Origin: Planktothrix agardhii NIES-204
GTDB taxonomy: Bacteria; Cyanobacteriota; Cyanobacteriia; Cyanobacteriales; Microcoleaceae
Length of the DNA: 64,000 bases
Assembly: GCA_003609755.1 (NCBI GenBank)
Contig: AP017991.1
Coordinates: 4,451,001-4,515,000 of the forward strand
Reading direction: 5' to 3'
The notes below the pieces were generated by a model. It was not told where the DNA came from, made no database searches, and worked only from the letters and a program-made list of their open reading frames with translations. The first letter of the stretch is position 1. Each line of letters opens with the position of its first letter. A program made the position numbers and the translations under genes. Positions 16,039 through 24,892 of the stretch are shown piece after piece.

Positions 16039-18516
16039 ATGTTTGAATACTTCTCGGATAAGGCAATTAAGGCGGTGATGTTAGCTCAGGAAGAAGCCCG
16101 ACGCCTGGGACATAACTTTGTAGGAACAGAACAAATTCTTGTGGGCTTGATGAGTGAAGGAACCAGTGTTGCTGCCAAAACCTTGAAGGCGCAAGGGTTA
16201 GCCCTCCGTGAAGTCCAAAAAGAAGTTGAGGCAATTATTGGTCGTGGGTCAGGTTTCCTGCCCGTGGAAATTCCCTTTACCCCCAGGGCCAAACGCATCT
16301 TTGAAACCGCGATGAAAGAAGCGCGACAAATGGGCAATAACTATATCGGCCCCGAACATATCTTACTCGGATTACTCCAAGACAACGAAGGAGTGGCATC
16401 AAAAGTCCTAGAAAATCTGGGGGTTGACCGTTCTCAAGTGCGGACTGAGGTAATTCGATCCCTGGGAGAAGAAGCCACCGTCGCCCCGGGGGGAGGAAGT
16501 CGCAGCAAGTCCACCAAAACCGCCACCCTGGACGAATTTGGCACAAACCTCACCCAACTGGCCGCCGAAGGCAAACTTGACCCGATGATCGGTCGTCAAC
16601 GGGAAATTGAGCGGGTAATTCAAATTCTGGGACGCCGCACCAAAAATAACCCCGTGTTGGTGGGTGAACCCGGCGTCGGAAAAACCGCCATTGCGGAAGG
16701 CTTAGCCCAACGCATTGTTAATAACGATGTTCCCGATGTCCTGGAAAACAAACAAGTGATCAGCTTGAGCATGGGAACTTTAATTGCTGGAACTCGTTTT
16801 CGGGGGGAATTTGAAGAACGCCTAAAAACCATTGTCGAAGAAATTCGTACCGCCGGAAATATCATTTTAGTGATTGATGAAATTCATACCATTGTGGGTG
16901 CGGGTTCCATTGAAGGGACTATGGACGCCTCCAATATGCTCAAACCCGCCCTCGCCCGGGGTGAGTTGCAATGCTTAGGGGCGACGACCCTGGATGAATA
17001 CCGCAAATATATTGAACGGGATGCGGCCCTGGAACGGCGGTTCCAACCCGTGATGGTCGGTGAACCCACAGTGGAAGAAACCGTGGAAATTCTGTTCGGG
17101 CTGCGTCGAGCTTATGAACAACACCATCAATTAACGATTTCCGATCAGGCATTATACGCGGCGGCGACCCTATCCGATCGTTATATTAGCGATCGCTTTT
17201 TACCCGATAAAGCCATTGATTTAATTGATGAAGCGGGTTCGCGAGTTCGGGTGATGAATTCCAAAGTTCCCCCCGAATTACGGGAATTAAAACGGGAATT
17301 AACTAAAGTTATTGGCGAAAAAGAAACGGCGGTCAAACTCCAAGATTTCGATCAAGCTAGTGAACTGCGCGATCGCGAATTGGAAATCAAAGATAGACTG
17401 GAAACCCCCACTGAAAAAACCAATATAGCGGGTACGGGTTTAGTTGTAACTGAAGACGATATTGCCGAAATTTTAGCGGCTTGGACAGGTATTAATGTCA
17501 ATAAATTAACCGAATCGGAATCGGTAAAATTATTGAAATTGGAAGATATCTTACATGAACGTTTAATTGGTCAAAATGAAGCGGTTGGCGCCGTTTCTCG
17601 TGCTATTCGTCGCGCCCGGGTGGGATTAAAAAATCCCGATCGCCCCATTGCCAGTTTCATTTTTTCTGGCCCCACGGGAGTCGGAAAAACCGAATTAACT
17701 AAAGCCCTAGCCACCTATTTCTTTGGGGCAGAAGAAGCGATGATTCGCTTAGATATGTCGGAATATATGGAACGACATACGGTGTCTAAATTAATCGGTT
17801 CTCCCCCAGGATTTGTTGGCTATGAAGAAGGAGGGCAATTAACTGAAGCTGTCCGTCGTCGTCCCTATACGGTGGTGCTATTTGACGAAATTGAAAAAGC
17901 CCATCCCGATGTCTTCAATTTGTTATTACAAATCTTAGAAGATGGTCGTTTAACCGACGCTAAAGGTCGCACAGTCAGTTTCAAAAATACCTTAATTATT
18001 ATGACCTCAAACGTGGGTTCTAAGGTAATTGAAAAAGGCGGCGGTGGTTTAGGATTTGAATGGGGTGCTGCTTCTGAAGCAGATCAGCAATATAACCGGA
18101 TTAAAAATTTAGTCCATGAGGAACTCAAGCAATATTTCCGACCGGAATTTCTTAACCGTTTGGATGAAATTATTGTCTTCCGTCAATTGGAAAAATCCGA
18201 AGTTAAACAAATTGCCGAAATCTTACTCCGAGATCTGTTAGCCAGGTTAACAGAAAGGGATATTACTTTAACCGTTAGTGAAGGGTTTAAAGATCATTTA
18301 GTTAATGTGGGTTTTGATCCTAAATATGGGGCCAGACCCTTACGTCGAGCCTTAATGAATCTGTTAGAAGATGCCTTAGCTGAAGCCTTATTAGCTGGAA
18401 CAATTAAGGATGGCGATCGGGCATTTATTGATGTGGATCAACAGGGAAAAGTCACGATTTCACCCGGAGATCATGCCCCGAATTCTATTAATGAATACGC
18501 CGTTACCAATTCCTAA
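16039..18516 (+). CDS. clpC: ATP-dependent Clp protease ATP-binding subunit ClpC
   Basis: 825 residues, the usual cyanobacterial ClpC length. It unfolds substrates for the ClpP/ClpR protease. Domains in order: two Clp_N repeats (1-150, including [11 protein letters not shown] and [11 protein letters not shown]), AAA1 with Walker A GEPGVGKT near 210, a UVR/M-domain ([20 protein letters not shown] near 425-445), AAA2 with Walker A GPTGVGKT near 545 and the [15 protein letters not shown] pore-loop region, and a C-terminal D2-small domain. The GxxGF/Y ClpP-contact loop is suggested by the length between AAA2 blocks. A good terminator follows at 18536-18566. Essential housekeeping gene with no anomaly. 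Confidence 0.97.
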   Translation: MFEYFSDKAIKAVMLAQEEARRLGHNFVGTEQILVGLMSEGTSVAAKTLKAQGLALREVQKEVEAIIGRGSGFLPVEIPFTPRAKRIFETAMKEARQMGNNYIGPEHILLGLLQDNEGVASKVLENLGVDRSQVRTEVIRSLGEEATVAPGGGSRSKSTKTATLDEFGTNLTQLAAEGKLDPMIGRQREIERVIQILGRRTKNNPVLVGEPGVGKTAIAEGLAQRIVNNDVPDVLENKQVISLSMGTLIAGTRFRGEFEERLKTIVEEIRTAGNIILVIDEIHTIVGAGSIEGTMDASNMLKPALARGELQCLGATTLDEYRKYIERDAALERRFQPVMVGEPTVEETVEILFGLRRAYEQHHQLTISDQALYAAATLSDRYISDRFLPDKAIDLIDEAGSRVRVMNSKVPPELRELKRELTKVIGEKETAVKLQDFDQASELRDRELEIKDRLETPTEKTNIAGTGLVVTEDDIAEILAAWTGINVNKLTESESVKLLKLEDILHERLIGQNEAVGAVSRAIRRARVGLKNPDRPIASFIFSGPTGVGKTELTKALATYFFGAEEAMIRLDMSEYMERHTVSKLIGSPPGFVGYEEGGQLTEAVRRRPYTVVLFDEIEKAHPDVFNLLLQILEDGRLTDAKGRTVSFKNTLIIMTSNVGSKVIEKGGGGLGFEWGAASEADQQYNRIKNLVHEELKQYFRPEFLNRLDEIIVFRQLEKSEVKQIAEILLRDLLARLTERDITLTVSEGFKDHLVNVGFDPKYGARPLRRALMNLLEDALAEALLAGTIKDGDRAFIDVDQQGKVTISPGDHAPNSINEYAVTNS

Positions 18517-18535
18517 TTCACTTTAATTCTTATCT

Positions 18536-18566
18536 AACCCGTCTTACTCCGGTAGGGCGGGTTTTG
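18536..18566 (+). terminator. Terminator hairpin after clpC
   Basis: AACCCGTCTTAC pairs imperfectly with GTAGGGCGGGTT around a CTCCG loop, followed by TTTT. It is 20 bp beyond the clpC stop. Confidence 0.75.
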
Positions 18567-18588
18567 TATATTAAGTTCACTGTCTTAG

Positions 18589-18673
18589 TTGAAGATCAAT
18601 AATTGAGCCCTGAAGGACTCACTACGATTTACGACTTGAAGATCAATAATTGAGCCCTTCAGGGCTCACTACG
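18589..18673. repeat. Duplicated 38-bp unit with GAGYCC palindromes in the ileS leader
   Basis: Two 38-bp units (18589-18626 and 18636-18673) begin with TTGAAGATCAATAATTGAGC and end CTCACTACG. The central palindromes belong to the family at 3722-3769 and 36013-36055. The second unit contains a perfect palindrome GAGCCCTTCAGGGCTC. An in-frame TTG inside the second unit extends the ileS reading frame artificially. Confidence 0.88.
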
Positions 18674-18724
18674 GTGTTAAGATACAATACAAATCAATTA
18701 ACAAGAATCATTCAGGATACTGTT

Positions 18725-21616
18725 GTGACAGAAGCCAAATCCTATAAAGATAGCGTCAACTTGCCCCAAACAAAATTTGATATGCGGGCAAATGCCGTGA
18801 AGCGAGAACCGGAAATCCAAGCCTTTTGGGCTGAACAGGAAATTTATCAACGCCTATCACAAAATAACCCCGGCGAATTATTTATTTTACATGATGGGCC
18901 CCCCTATGCGAACGGGACGCTGCATATTGGTCATGCTCTAAATAAAATTCTTAAAGATATTATTAATCGCTATCAAATTTTACAGGGTCGTAAAGTTCGT
19001 TATGTTCCCGGGTGGGACTGTCATGGTTTACCCATTGAATTGAAAGTATTACAAAACATGAAAGCTGGGGAAAGGGAACAATTAACCCCCTTAACTTTGC
19101 GTCACAAAGCCAGGGATTTCGCCTTACAAGCCGTTGAACAACAGAAAACCGGTTTCAAACGCTATGGGGTTTGGGGAGACTGGGAACACCCCTATTTAAC
19201 CTTAAAACCCGAATATGAAGCCGCCCAAATTGGTGTATTTGGGAAGATGGTTTTAGAGGGATATATTTACCGAGGACATAAACCCGTACACTGGAGTCCG
19301 AGTTCTAAAACCGCCTTAGCGGAAGCGGAATTAGAATATCCAGAAGGTCACATTTCCCGCAGTTTATTTGCCGCTTTTAAACTGTTAACCGTATCTGAAC
19401 CTTTGCGGGAATTATTAACGCCATTTCTATCAGAATTAGGGGTAGCAATTTGGACAACAACTCCTTGGACAATTCCAGGTAATTTAGCCGTTGCAGTTAA
19501 CCCGGCTTTAAATTATGCCGTTGTGGAAGTTGGGGAAAGTGACAAACCTGTGGGTTTTAAATATTTAATTGTGGCAGAAGATTTGGCTGAACAATTATCA
19601 GGAACCTTGGGTTATTCCTTAACAGTTAAAGCCACGTTTAAAGGGCAGGATTTAGAAAATTGTACCTACAAACATCCCCTATTTAATCGGAAAAGTCCGA
19701 TAGTTATTGGTGGGGATTATATTACCACCGAATCCGGTACGGGATTAGTTCATACCGCCCCCGGTCATGGTCAAGAAGACTATATTGTCGGTCAAAAATA
19801 TGGTTTACCGATTTTATCCCCTGTGGATGATCAAGGAAACTTTACCGATGAAGCTGGAAAATTTGAAGGATTAAATGTTTTAGGTGAGGGAAATGGGGCT
19901 ATTATTGATGCTTTAACAGAAGTTAATTCCCTATTAAAAGAAGAACCCTATCAACATAAATATCCCTACGATTGGCGCACAAAAAAACCGACAATTTTTC
20001 GGGCTACAGAACAATGGTTTGCCTCCGTTGAAGGGTTCCGAGATGCAGCTTTAAAAGCAATTTCTGAGGTTAAATGGATTCCCGCCCAAGGGGAAAATCG
20101 GATTACTTCTATGGTAAGCGATCGCAGTGATTGGTGTATTTCTCGACAACGGAGTTGGGGGGTTCCCATTCCGGTTTTTTATGATGAAGAAACCAACGAA
20201 CCCCTATTAAATGAAACCACAATTAATCACGTTCAAACTATTATTGCGGAAAGGGGTTCGGATGCTTGGTGGGAGTTATCAATTGAGGAATTATTACCCC
20301 CAGAATACCGCAATAATGGCAAGAATTACCGCAAGGGAACCGACACCATGGATGTGTGGTTTGATTCGGGGTCTTCCTGGGCAGCGGTGGCGAATCAACG
20401 CCCAGAATTAAAGTATCCGGCGGATATGTATTTAGAAGGTTCTGATCAACATCGGGGCTGGTTTCAATCGAGTTTATTAACCAGTGTAGCTAACTATGGT
20501 CATGCTCCCTATAAAACCGTATTAACCCATGGATTTGTCCTCGATGAAAAGGGGATGAAAATGAGTAAATCCATAGGAAATGTCGTTGATCCTGCAATTG
20601 TAATTGAAGGGGGGAAAAATCAACAGCAAGAACCGCCCTATGGGGCTGATATTCTGCGGTTGTGGGTGTCCTCGGTAGATTATTCTTCGGATGTTCCTTT
20701 GGGGAAAAATATCCTCAAACAGATGGCAGATGTTTACCGCAAAATTAGAAATACCGCCCGATTTTTATTGGGGAATTTGCACGATTTTGATCCGATAAAA
20801 GATACGGTTAAATACGAAGAATTGCCGGATTTAGATCAATATATGTTACACCGGATTACGGAGGTTTTTACTGAGGTAACAGAATCCTTTGAAAGTTATC
20901 AATTCTTTCGATTCTTCCAGGTGATTCAGAATTTCTGTGTGGTGGATTTGTCTAATTTCTATTTAGATGTTGCCAAAGATCGGTTATATATTAGTGGGGC
21001 TGATGGGTTTCGGCGTCGGAGTTGTCAAACGGTTTTAGCGGTGGCGTTAGAAAATTTGGTAAAAGCGATCGCCCCCGTATTATGTCATACAGCCGAGGAT
21101 ATTTGGCAAAATATTCCCTATTCTACACCCCAGACTTCTGTGTTTGAAGCGGGTTGGGTAAGGTTAGAAAAACACTGGGAAAAGCCAGAATTAGGGACGT
21201 TATGGCAACAGTTACGACAAATTAGAAGTGATGTTAATGTTGTCATGGAAAAAGCCCGTCAGGATAAAATGATTGGTGCATCCTTAGAGGCTAAAGTGTT
21301 GTTATATATTGCGGATGAGGATTTGCGTCAACAGATGCAACAAATGAACCCCGAAACCATCGAATTAAAAGCAAATAATGGGGTGGATGAATTGCGTTAT
21401 TTGTTGATTTGTTCCCAGGTTGAACTATTAGATACCCCTGAACCTTTAAACGGTTTACAGTATAACCAACAGTTTGAAGATTTGGGAATTGGTGTGGTGA
21501 AAGCAGATGGGGAAAAATGCGATCGCTGTTGGAATTATTCCGTCCATGTTGGAGAATCAAAAGAAGATCCTACAATTTGTGAACGTTGTATTGAGGCGTT
21601 AGCAGGAACCTTTTAA
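18725..21616 (+). CDS. ileS: Isoleucyl-tRNA synthetase
   Basis: 963 residues from the GTG at 18725. It charges tRNA-Ile. Landmarks: the class I HIGH motif in PYANGTLHIGHALNK, the editing domain (IWTTTPWTIPGNLAVAVNP, GTGLVHTAPGHGQEDY), the KMSKS loop in EKGMKMSKSIGNVVDP and a C-terminal zinc knuckle CDRCWNYS...CERC. The reading frame is open 25 codons further up to a TTG in a repeat unit, but the GTG is chosen because the conserved cyanobacterial N-terminus TEAKSYKDSVNLPQTKF begins there. The leader is occupied by duplicated palindromic repeats. Confidence 0.97.
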   Translation: MTEAKSYKDSVNLPQTKFDMRANAVKREPEIQAFWAEQEIYQRLSQNNPGELFILHDGPPYANGTLHIGHALNKILKDIINRYQILQGRKVRYVPGWDCHGLPIELKVLQNMKAGEREQLTPLTLRHKARDFALQAVEQQKTGFKRYGVWGDWEHPYLTLKPEYEAAQIGVFGKMVLEGYIYRGHKPVHWSPSSKTALAEAELEYPEGHISRSLFAAFKLLTVSEPLRELLTPFLSELGVAIWTTTPWTIPGNLAVAVNPALNYAVVEVGESDKPVGFKYLIVAEDLAEQLSGTLGYSLTVKATFKGQDLENCTYKHPLFNRKSPIVIGGDYITTESGTGLVHTAPGHGQEDYIVGQKYGLPILSPVDDQGNFTDEAGKFEGLNVLGEGNGAIIDALTEVNSLLKEEPYQHKYPYDWRTKKPTIFRATEQWFASVEGFRDAALKAISEVKWIPAQGENRITSMVSDRSDWCISRQRSWGVPIPVFYDEETNEPLLNETTINHVQTIIAERGSDAWWELSIEELLPPEYRNNGKNYRKGTDTMDVWFDSGSSWAAVANQRPELKYPADMYLEGSDQHRGWFQSSLLTSVANYGHAPYKTVLTHGFVLDEKGMKMSKSIGNVVDPAIVIEGGKNQQQEPPYGADILRLWVSSVDYSSDVPLGKNILKQMADVYRKIRNTARFLLGNLHDFDPIKDTVKYEELPDLDQYMLHRITEVFTEVTESFESYQFFRFFQVIQNFCVVDLSNFYLDVAKDRLYISGADGFRRRSCQTVLAVALENLVKAIAPVLCHTAEDIWQNIPYSTPQTSVFEAGWVRLEKHWEKPELGTLWQQLRQIRSDVNVVMEKARQDKMIGASLEAKVLLYIADEDLRQQMQQMNPETIELKANNGVDELRYLLICSQVELLDTPEPLNGLQYNQQFEDLGIGVVKADGEKCDRCWNYSVHVGESKEDPTICERCIEALAGTF

Positions 21617-21630
21617 AACCTAGAAATACC

Positions 21631-21663
21631 AGAAACCCGGTTTCTCAAAGAAACCGGGTTTCT
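21631..21663. repeat. Perfect 15-bp hairpin of the AGAAACC repeat family after ileS
   Basis: AGAAACCCGGTTTCT (21631-21645), a 3-base loop, and its complement at 21649-21663, 14 bp beyond the ileS stop. It can fold as a strong hairpin and may end transcription, though no T-run follows. The same 13-bp core recurs at 22981-22993, beyond the HNH operon. Confidence 0.88.
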
Positions 21664-21716
21664 AATCACAACTTAATTAAAAATTAAGTCGAACAGAGTC
21701 TCACTAATTCTTGGGT

Positions 21717-21744
21717 TGCATTAATTAGAGATTCATGTTATAAT
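21717..21744 (+). promoter_or_regulatory. Likely promoter of the HNH operon
   Basis: TTGCAT (21717-21722), 16 bp, then a perfect TATAAT (21739-21744), 38 bp before the first start codon. It is within an AT-rich gap after the ileS terminator-like hairpin. Confidence 0.55.
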
Positions 21745-21781
21745 ATAATCAATGTATCGCCTAAAGTAAAGCCAGTAATGT

Positions 21782-22150
21782 ATGGAAACAAACTCGGCTG
21801 ATAATTTAGCTCGATTATATGGCGAACTTTTTGTCCTACTTCAGCAAGAAGAAAAACTTCGTCAAGAAACAGAGCGCAAATTGGAAAAAGCTAAAGCAGT
21901 TATTGATCCTAGAAAACAGTTTAATAACTGGCTAAAAACCAATTCAGGTCAGACTTGGAAGCGTAAGCAATTTGAACTTCAAGGAAGTATGTGTGCAGAT
22001 TGTAAAACCTCACTCCGGTTTGAAGATGCAGTTGTACATCATGTTCTTCCACTAAAAGATTTTGGATCTGCTGCTAACAAACCTGAAAATTTTAAGCTAT
22101 TACATCCGGGTTGCAATTTAGCAATTGGCACAAAAATTGTTGATTTTTAA
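21782..22150 (+). CDS. HNH endonuclease-domain protein
   Basis: 122 residues. A coiled-coil N-terminus (LLQQEEKLRQETERKLEKAK) precedes an HNH/zinc-finger nuclease fold: C71 and C74 (CADC), the histidine pair H86-H87 in AVVHHVLPLKDFG, N103 in NKPENFKLLHPGC, and H108/C111 as the second zinc pair. This is a beta-beta-alpha metal nuclease likely to cut DNA. It is the first gene of a three-gene operon (21782-22918) between ileS and accC, with its own promoter. The partner proteins are small and helical. Seen: motif residues. Inferred: nuclease activity and a defence or mobile-element role. Confidence 0.78.
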   Translation: METNSADNLARLYGELFVLLQQEEKLRQETERKLEKAKAVIDPRKQFNNWLKTNSGQTWKRKQFELQGSMCADCKTSLRFEDAVVHHVLPLKDFGSAANKPENFKLLHPGCNLAIGTKIVDF

Positions 22151-22164
22151 AAGAGGTTGTCATT

Positions 22165-22530
22165 ATGCCGAGTAAAGAAGAATTAATCAAACAACTGGCT
22201 AACGAGTTTAACTGGACACAAGCAGATATGAGAAGGGCGCTTGATGCTTCTCAAGAGAATGTAAACACAAGGGAAGAAGCTATTTTGTGTATGATGCGCT
22301 ATGCTGGCCAAGATTTAAAAAAACGTAATTATGAAGTGGGCGCTCAAAAAAGAATCAATAATCAACAGAAACAGCAAATTAGTGGCCTAGTGGAACAATT
22401 AACTAAGATTCAGAATTTTTATGCTAATCAATTAGTTCCATCATTAAGATCAACAATTCAAGAACAAGCCAATTATATTAGCGATCTTCTTAAACAATTT
22501 GGTCAAGATCAAGGAGGTAAAAATGGGTAG
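22165..22530 (+). CDS. Helical/coiled-coil protein, second gene of the HNH operon
   Basis: 121 residues with no known domain that I recognise. The N-terminus (MPSKEELIKQLANEFNWTQA, then DMRRALDASQENVNTREEAI) looks like a small helical UBA-like or helix-turn-helix fold; the C-terminal half (GAQKRINNQQKQQISGLVEQ and following) is a coiled coil. It starts 14 bp after the HNH gene with AGAGG as the ribosome-binding site and overlaps the third gene by 8 bp, so translation of the three genes is coupled. Function unknown. Confidence 0.7.
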   Translation: MPSKEELIKQLANEFNWTQADMRRALDASQENVNTREEAILCMMRYAGQDLKKRNYEVGAQKRINNQQKQQISGLVEQLTKIQNFYANQLVPSLRSTIQEQANYISDLLKQFGQDQGGKNG

Positions 22531-22918
22531 TAATTTAAACACAATTACTAAACTTCATCTTCAATCTTTTGGTTTTTCTGAATACTATATCAAAAAGCTA
22601 GTCAGAGAATTGAAAGCGGTATCAACAAACGGAGGTTTAAAAGAATATTCTGCATCAGATATACAATTATCTGTTGAAAATAGGCTCTCAAATTCAAAAA
22701 TTAAAGCAGAAAATCGAGAAAAACTTCAGCGATTTTTGACCTGGTTAAAGGGTGAGTCTAATGTTATTGCAGTAGACTTCCTTAAAGGCTTATCTCCTGA
22801 AAAAAGGATAGAAGTTTTGATGGGTCGTCTTCAAGAATTAGAAAAACAGGAGCAAACTTTAAAAGAAGAAACAGCATCAATTATTATGAAAGCTCGACAA
22901 ATGGTTGCCACTCAGTAA
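22523..22918 (+). CDS. Helical protein, third gene of the HNH operon
   Basis: 131 residues. The start ATG at 22523 overlaps the previous stop and is preceded by AAGGAGG with ideal spacing, so it is preferred to an upstream ATG at 22499. Sequence: MGSNLNTITKLHLQSFGFSE, then YYIKKLVRELKAVSTNGG, a basic middle and a C-terminal coiled coil (MGRLQELEKQEQTLKEETAS). The N-terminal third is compatible with a DNA-binding helical domain. No family assigned. Coupling to the HNH gene suggests a complex or a regulated nuclease. Confidence 0.7.
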   Translation: MGSNLNTITKLHLQSFGFSEYYIKKLVRELKAVSTNGGLKEYSASDIQLSVENRLSNSKIKAENREKLQRFLTWLKGESNVIAVDFLKGLSPEKRIEVLMGRLQELEKQEQTLKEETASIIMKARQMVATQ

Positions 22919-22980
22919 ATACATCCCATTAACTATCATAAACCCGTTCTCTATACTGATTCAATAAAAATTCATCCCTT

Positions 22981-22993
22981 GAAACCCGGTTTC
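22981..22993. repeat. GAAACCCGGTTTC palindrome downstream of the HNH operon
   Basis: A 13-bp palindrome of the family found as a hairpin at 21631-21663; the two copies bracket the HNH operon. Confidence 0.8.
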
Positions 22994-23136
22994 CGAATCT
23001 TGTGAAGCCGGGGGATACTTTGGGTTAAAATGGGAAAACCACTGTATGTTAAGTGTGCCTAGATGGACAAAATTGGTGATTCTGATTCCTAAAAAATGTC
23101 CGATCGGGTGAACAGCAATAGCAACGTCAATAAAGG

Positions 23137-24489
23137 ATGCGATTCTCAAAAATATTAATTGCCAATCGAGGGGAAATAGCTTTACGGATTCTTCGCACCT
23201 GCGAGGAAATGGGTATTGCGACGGTTGCTGTTCATTCAACGGTGGATCGCCACGCCCTTCATGTCCAACTAGCCGATGAAGCCGTTTGTATCGGGGAACC
23301 CAGCAGCAGTAAAAGCTATTTGAATATTCCCAATATTATCGCCGCCGCCCTGACTCGTAACGCCACGGCCATTCATCCCGGCTATGGATTTTTAGCCGAA
23401 AACGCCCGATTTGCCGAAATTTGTGCCGATCATGATATTGCCTTCATTGGCCCCACACCCCACGCTATGCGGTCAATGGGAGACAAATCAACGGCCAAGG
23501 AAACCATGCAACGGGTCGGAGTTCCTACTGTACCGGGCAGTGATGGACTCCTGAGTGATGACAAAGAAGCCCTACAACTGGCCTGCAAAATCGGTTATCC
23601 GGTGATTATTAAAGCCACCGCAGGGGGGGGAGGTCGGGGAATGCGGTTAGTTAGGGAAGATTCGGAACTCCCCAAACTCTTTGCCGCCGCCCAAGGGGAA
23701 GCGGAAGCCGCCTTTGGTAACCCGGGGGTTTATTTGGAGAAGTTTATTGAACGTCCTCGCCATATTGAAATTCAGATTTTAGCTGATAATTATGGCAATG
23801 TAATTTACTTAGGAGAACGGGATTGTTCGATTCAAAGACGTCACCAAAAACTATTAGAAGAAGCACCAAGTTCTTTTATTACTCCTAAACTGCGTCAAAA
23901 GATGGGAACGGCGGCGGTAAAAGCGGCTAAATCTATTAATTATACCGGGGCAGGAACCGTTGAATTTCTAGTTGATCAGTCGGGCAATTTCTATTTTATG
24001 GAAATGAATACCCGGATTCAAGTTGAACATCCGGTAACGGAAATGATCACCGGATTAGATTTAATTGCTGAACAAATTCGCATCGCCCAAGGGGAAAAGT
24101 TATTATTAACTCAAAATCAAGTAATTTTGCGCGGTCATTCCATCGAATGTCGGATTAATGCCGAAGATCCTGAACATAATTTCCGCCCCCACCCCGGACG
24201 AATTAGTGGTTATTTACCTCCTGGGGGAAATGGGGTGAGAATTGATTCCCATGTCTATACGGATTATGAAATTCCTCCCTATTATGATTCTTTAATTGGG
24301 AAATTAATTGTTTGGGGGCCAGATCGTCCGACGGCGATTTTAAGAATGAAACGGGCGTTACGGGAATTTGCGATTACGGGAGTTCCGACAACGATCGGAT
24401 TTCATCAAAAAATATTAGAAAATCCCGAATTTCTCCGAGGGGAAATTTATACAAATTTTGTGGAAAAAATGATGAAGAAAGGAGAATAG
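23137..24489 (+). CDS. accC: Acetyl-CoA carboxylase biotin carboxylase subunit
   Basis: 450 residues, normal length. It carboxylates biotin on AccB with ATP and bicarbonate, the first step of fatty acid synthesis. The N-terminal domain begins [20 protein letters not shown]; the ATP-grasp part shows the glycine-rich loop [12 protein letters not shown], the catalytic [14 protein letters not shown] and [16 protein letters not shown]. The ATG at 23137 follows AATAAAGG. It is monocistronic here, as often in cyanobacteria. No anomaly seen. Confidence 0.96.
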   Translation: MRFSKILIANRGEIALRILRTCEEMGIATVAVHSTVDRHALHVQLADEAVCIGEPSSSKSYLNIPNIIAAALTRNATAIHPGYGFLAENARFAEICADHDIAFIGPTPHAMRSMGDKSTAKETMQRVGVPTVPGSDGLLSDDKEALQLACKIGYPVIIKATAGGGGRGMRLVREDSELPKLFAAAQGEAEAAFGNPGVYLEKFIERPRHIEIQILADNYGNVIYLGERDCSIQRRHQKLLEEAPSSFITPKLRQKMGTAAVKAAKSINYTGAGTVEFLVDQSGNFYFMEMNTRIQVEHPVTEMITGLDLIAEQIRIAQGEKLLLTQNQVILRGHSIECRINAEDPEHNFRPHPGRISGYLPPGGNGVRIDSHVYTDYEIPPYYDSLIGKLIVWGPDRPTAILRMKRALREFAITGVPTTIGFHQKILENPEFLRGEIYTNFVEKMMKKGE

Positions 24490-24564
24490 AAAACCCGGCA
24501 ATTATGGGATAATGGAAGCAAGGTTAACTCGCCCCCATAACCTAAAATCTAACTCAGACCCTAG

Positions 24565-24600
24565 GTATCGGGAGTAAGTGAGGTGAAAATAATCAATATC
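24565..24600. repeat. 36-bp direct repeat, left copy
   Basis: Identical to 33532-33567. It begins GTATCGGGAGTAAGTGAGGT and includes the GTG start and first six codons of the gene at 24583. The two copies enclose the whole restriction-Septu island. Confidence 0.92.
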
Positions 24601-24771
24601 CAATCCTTTCTAGGACATGAAAAACCGCCGGTGGTGGAGGTCGTTTGTGGCATTTTGTTTCAGGATCTACAATTGCTACTAACGCCTCACATTGGCTTGC
24701 TGTGGCAGAAATTTAAACACGAGTACCCCGAATGCGAGGAACTTCCTCCTTTATTTTACTCACAAAGATAA
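24583..24771 (+). pseudogene. Truncated TIGR04255-like protein remnant
   Basis: 62 codons from GTG: MKIINIQSFLGHEKPPVVEV, then VCGILFQDLQLLLTPHIGLL and PECEELPPLFYSQR. The PPVVEVVCGI...HIGLLW...EELPPL pattern matches the N-terminus of the sporadically distributed TIGR04255 family, whose members are about 250 residues or longer, so this is a 5' fragment. It directly borders the defence island, and its first bases are repeated on the other side at 33532. The family call is from memory of the pattern and is moderate. Confidence 0.5.
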
Positions 24772-24892
24772 TATTTTTTGAGCTAGAATTAAGCGACAAG
24801 TAAGAACAACAAACATCTGCTTATAAATTTTACCCCACGATTCTAGCAGATCGCAGTTTTGCACATTTTTTTAGAGACTGTGAAAATCAAGT

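Noticed and set aside
18650-18724. N-terminal extension of IleS by 25 codons
   Set aside because: The added codons are palindromic repeat sequence and start with TTG; the conserved N-terminus begins at the GTG at 18725.
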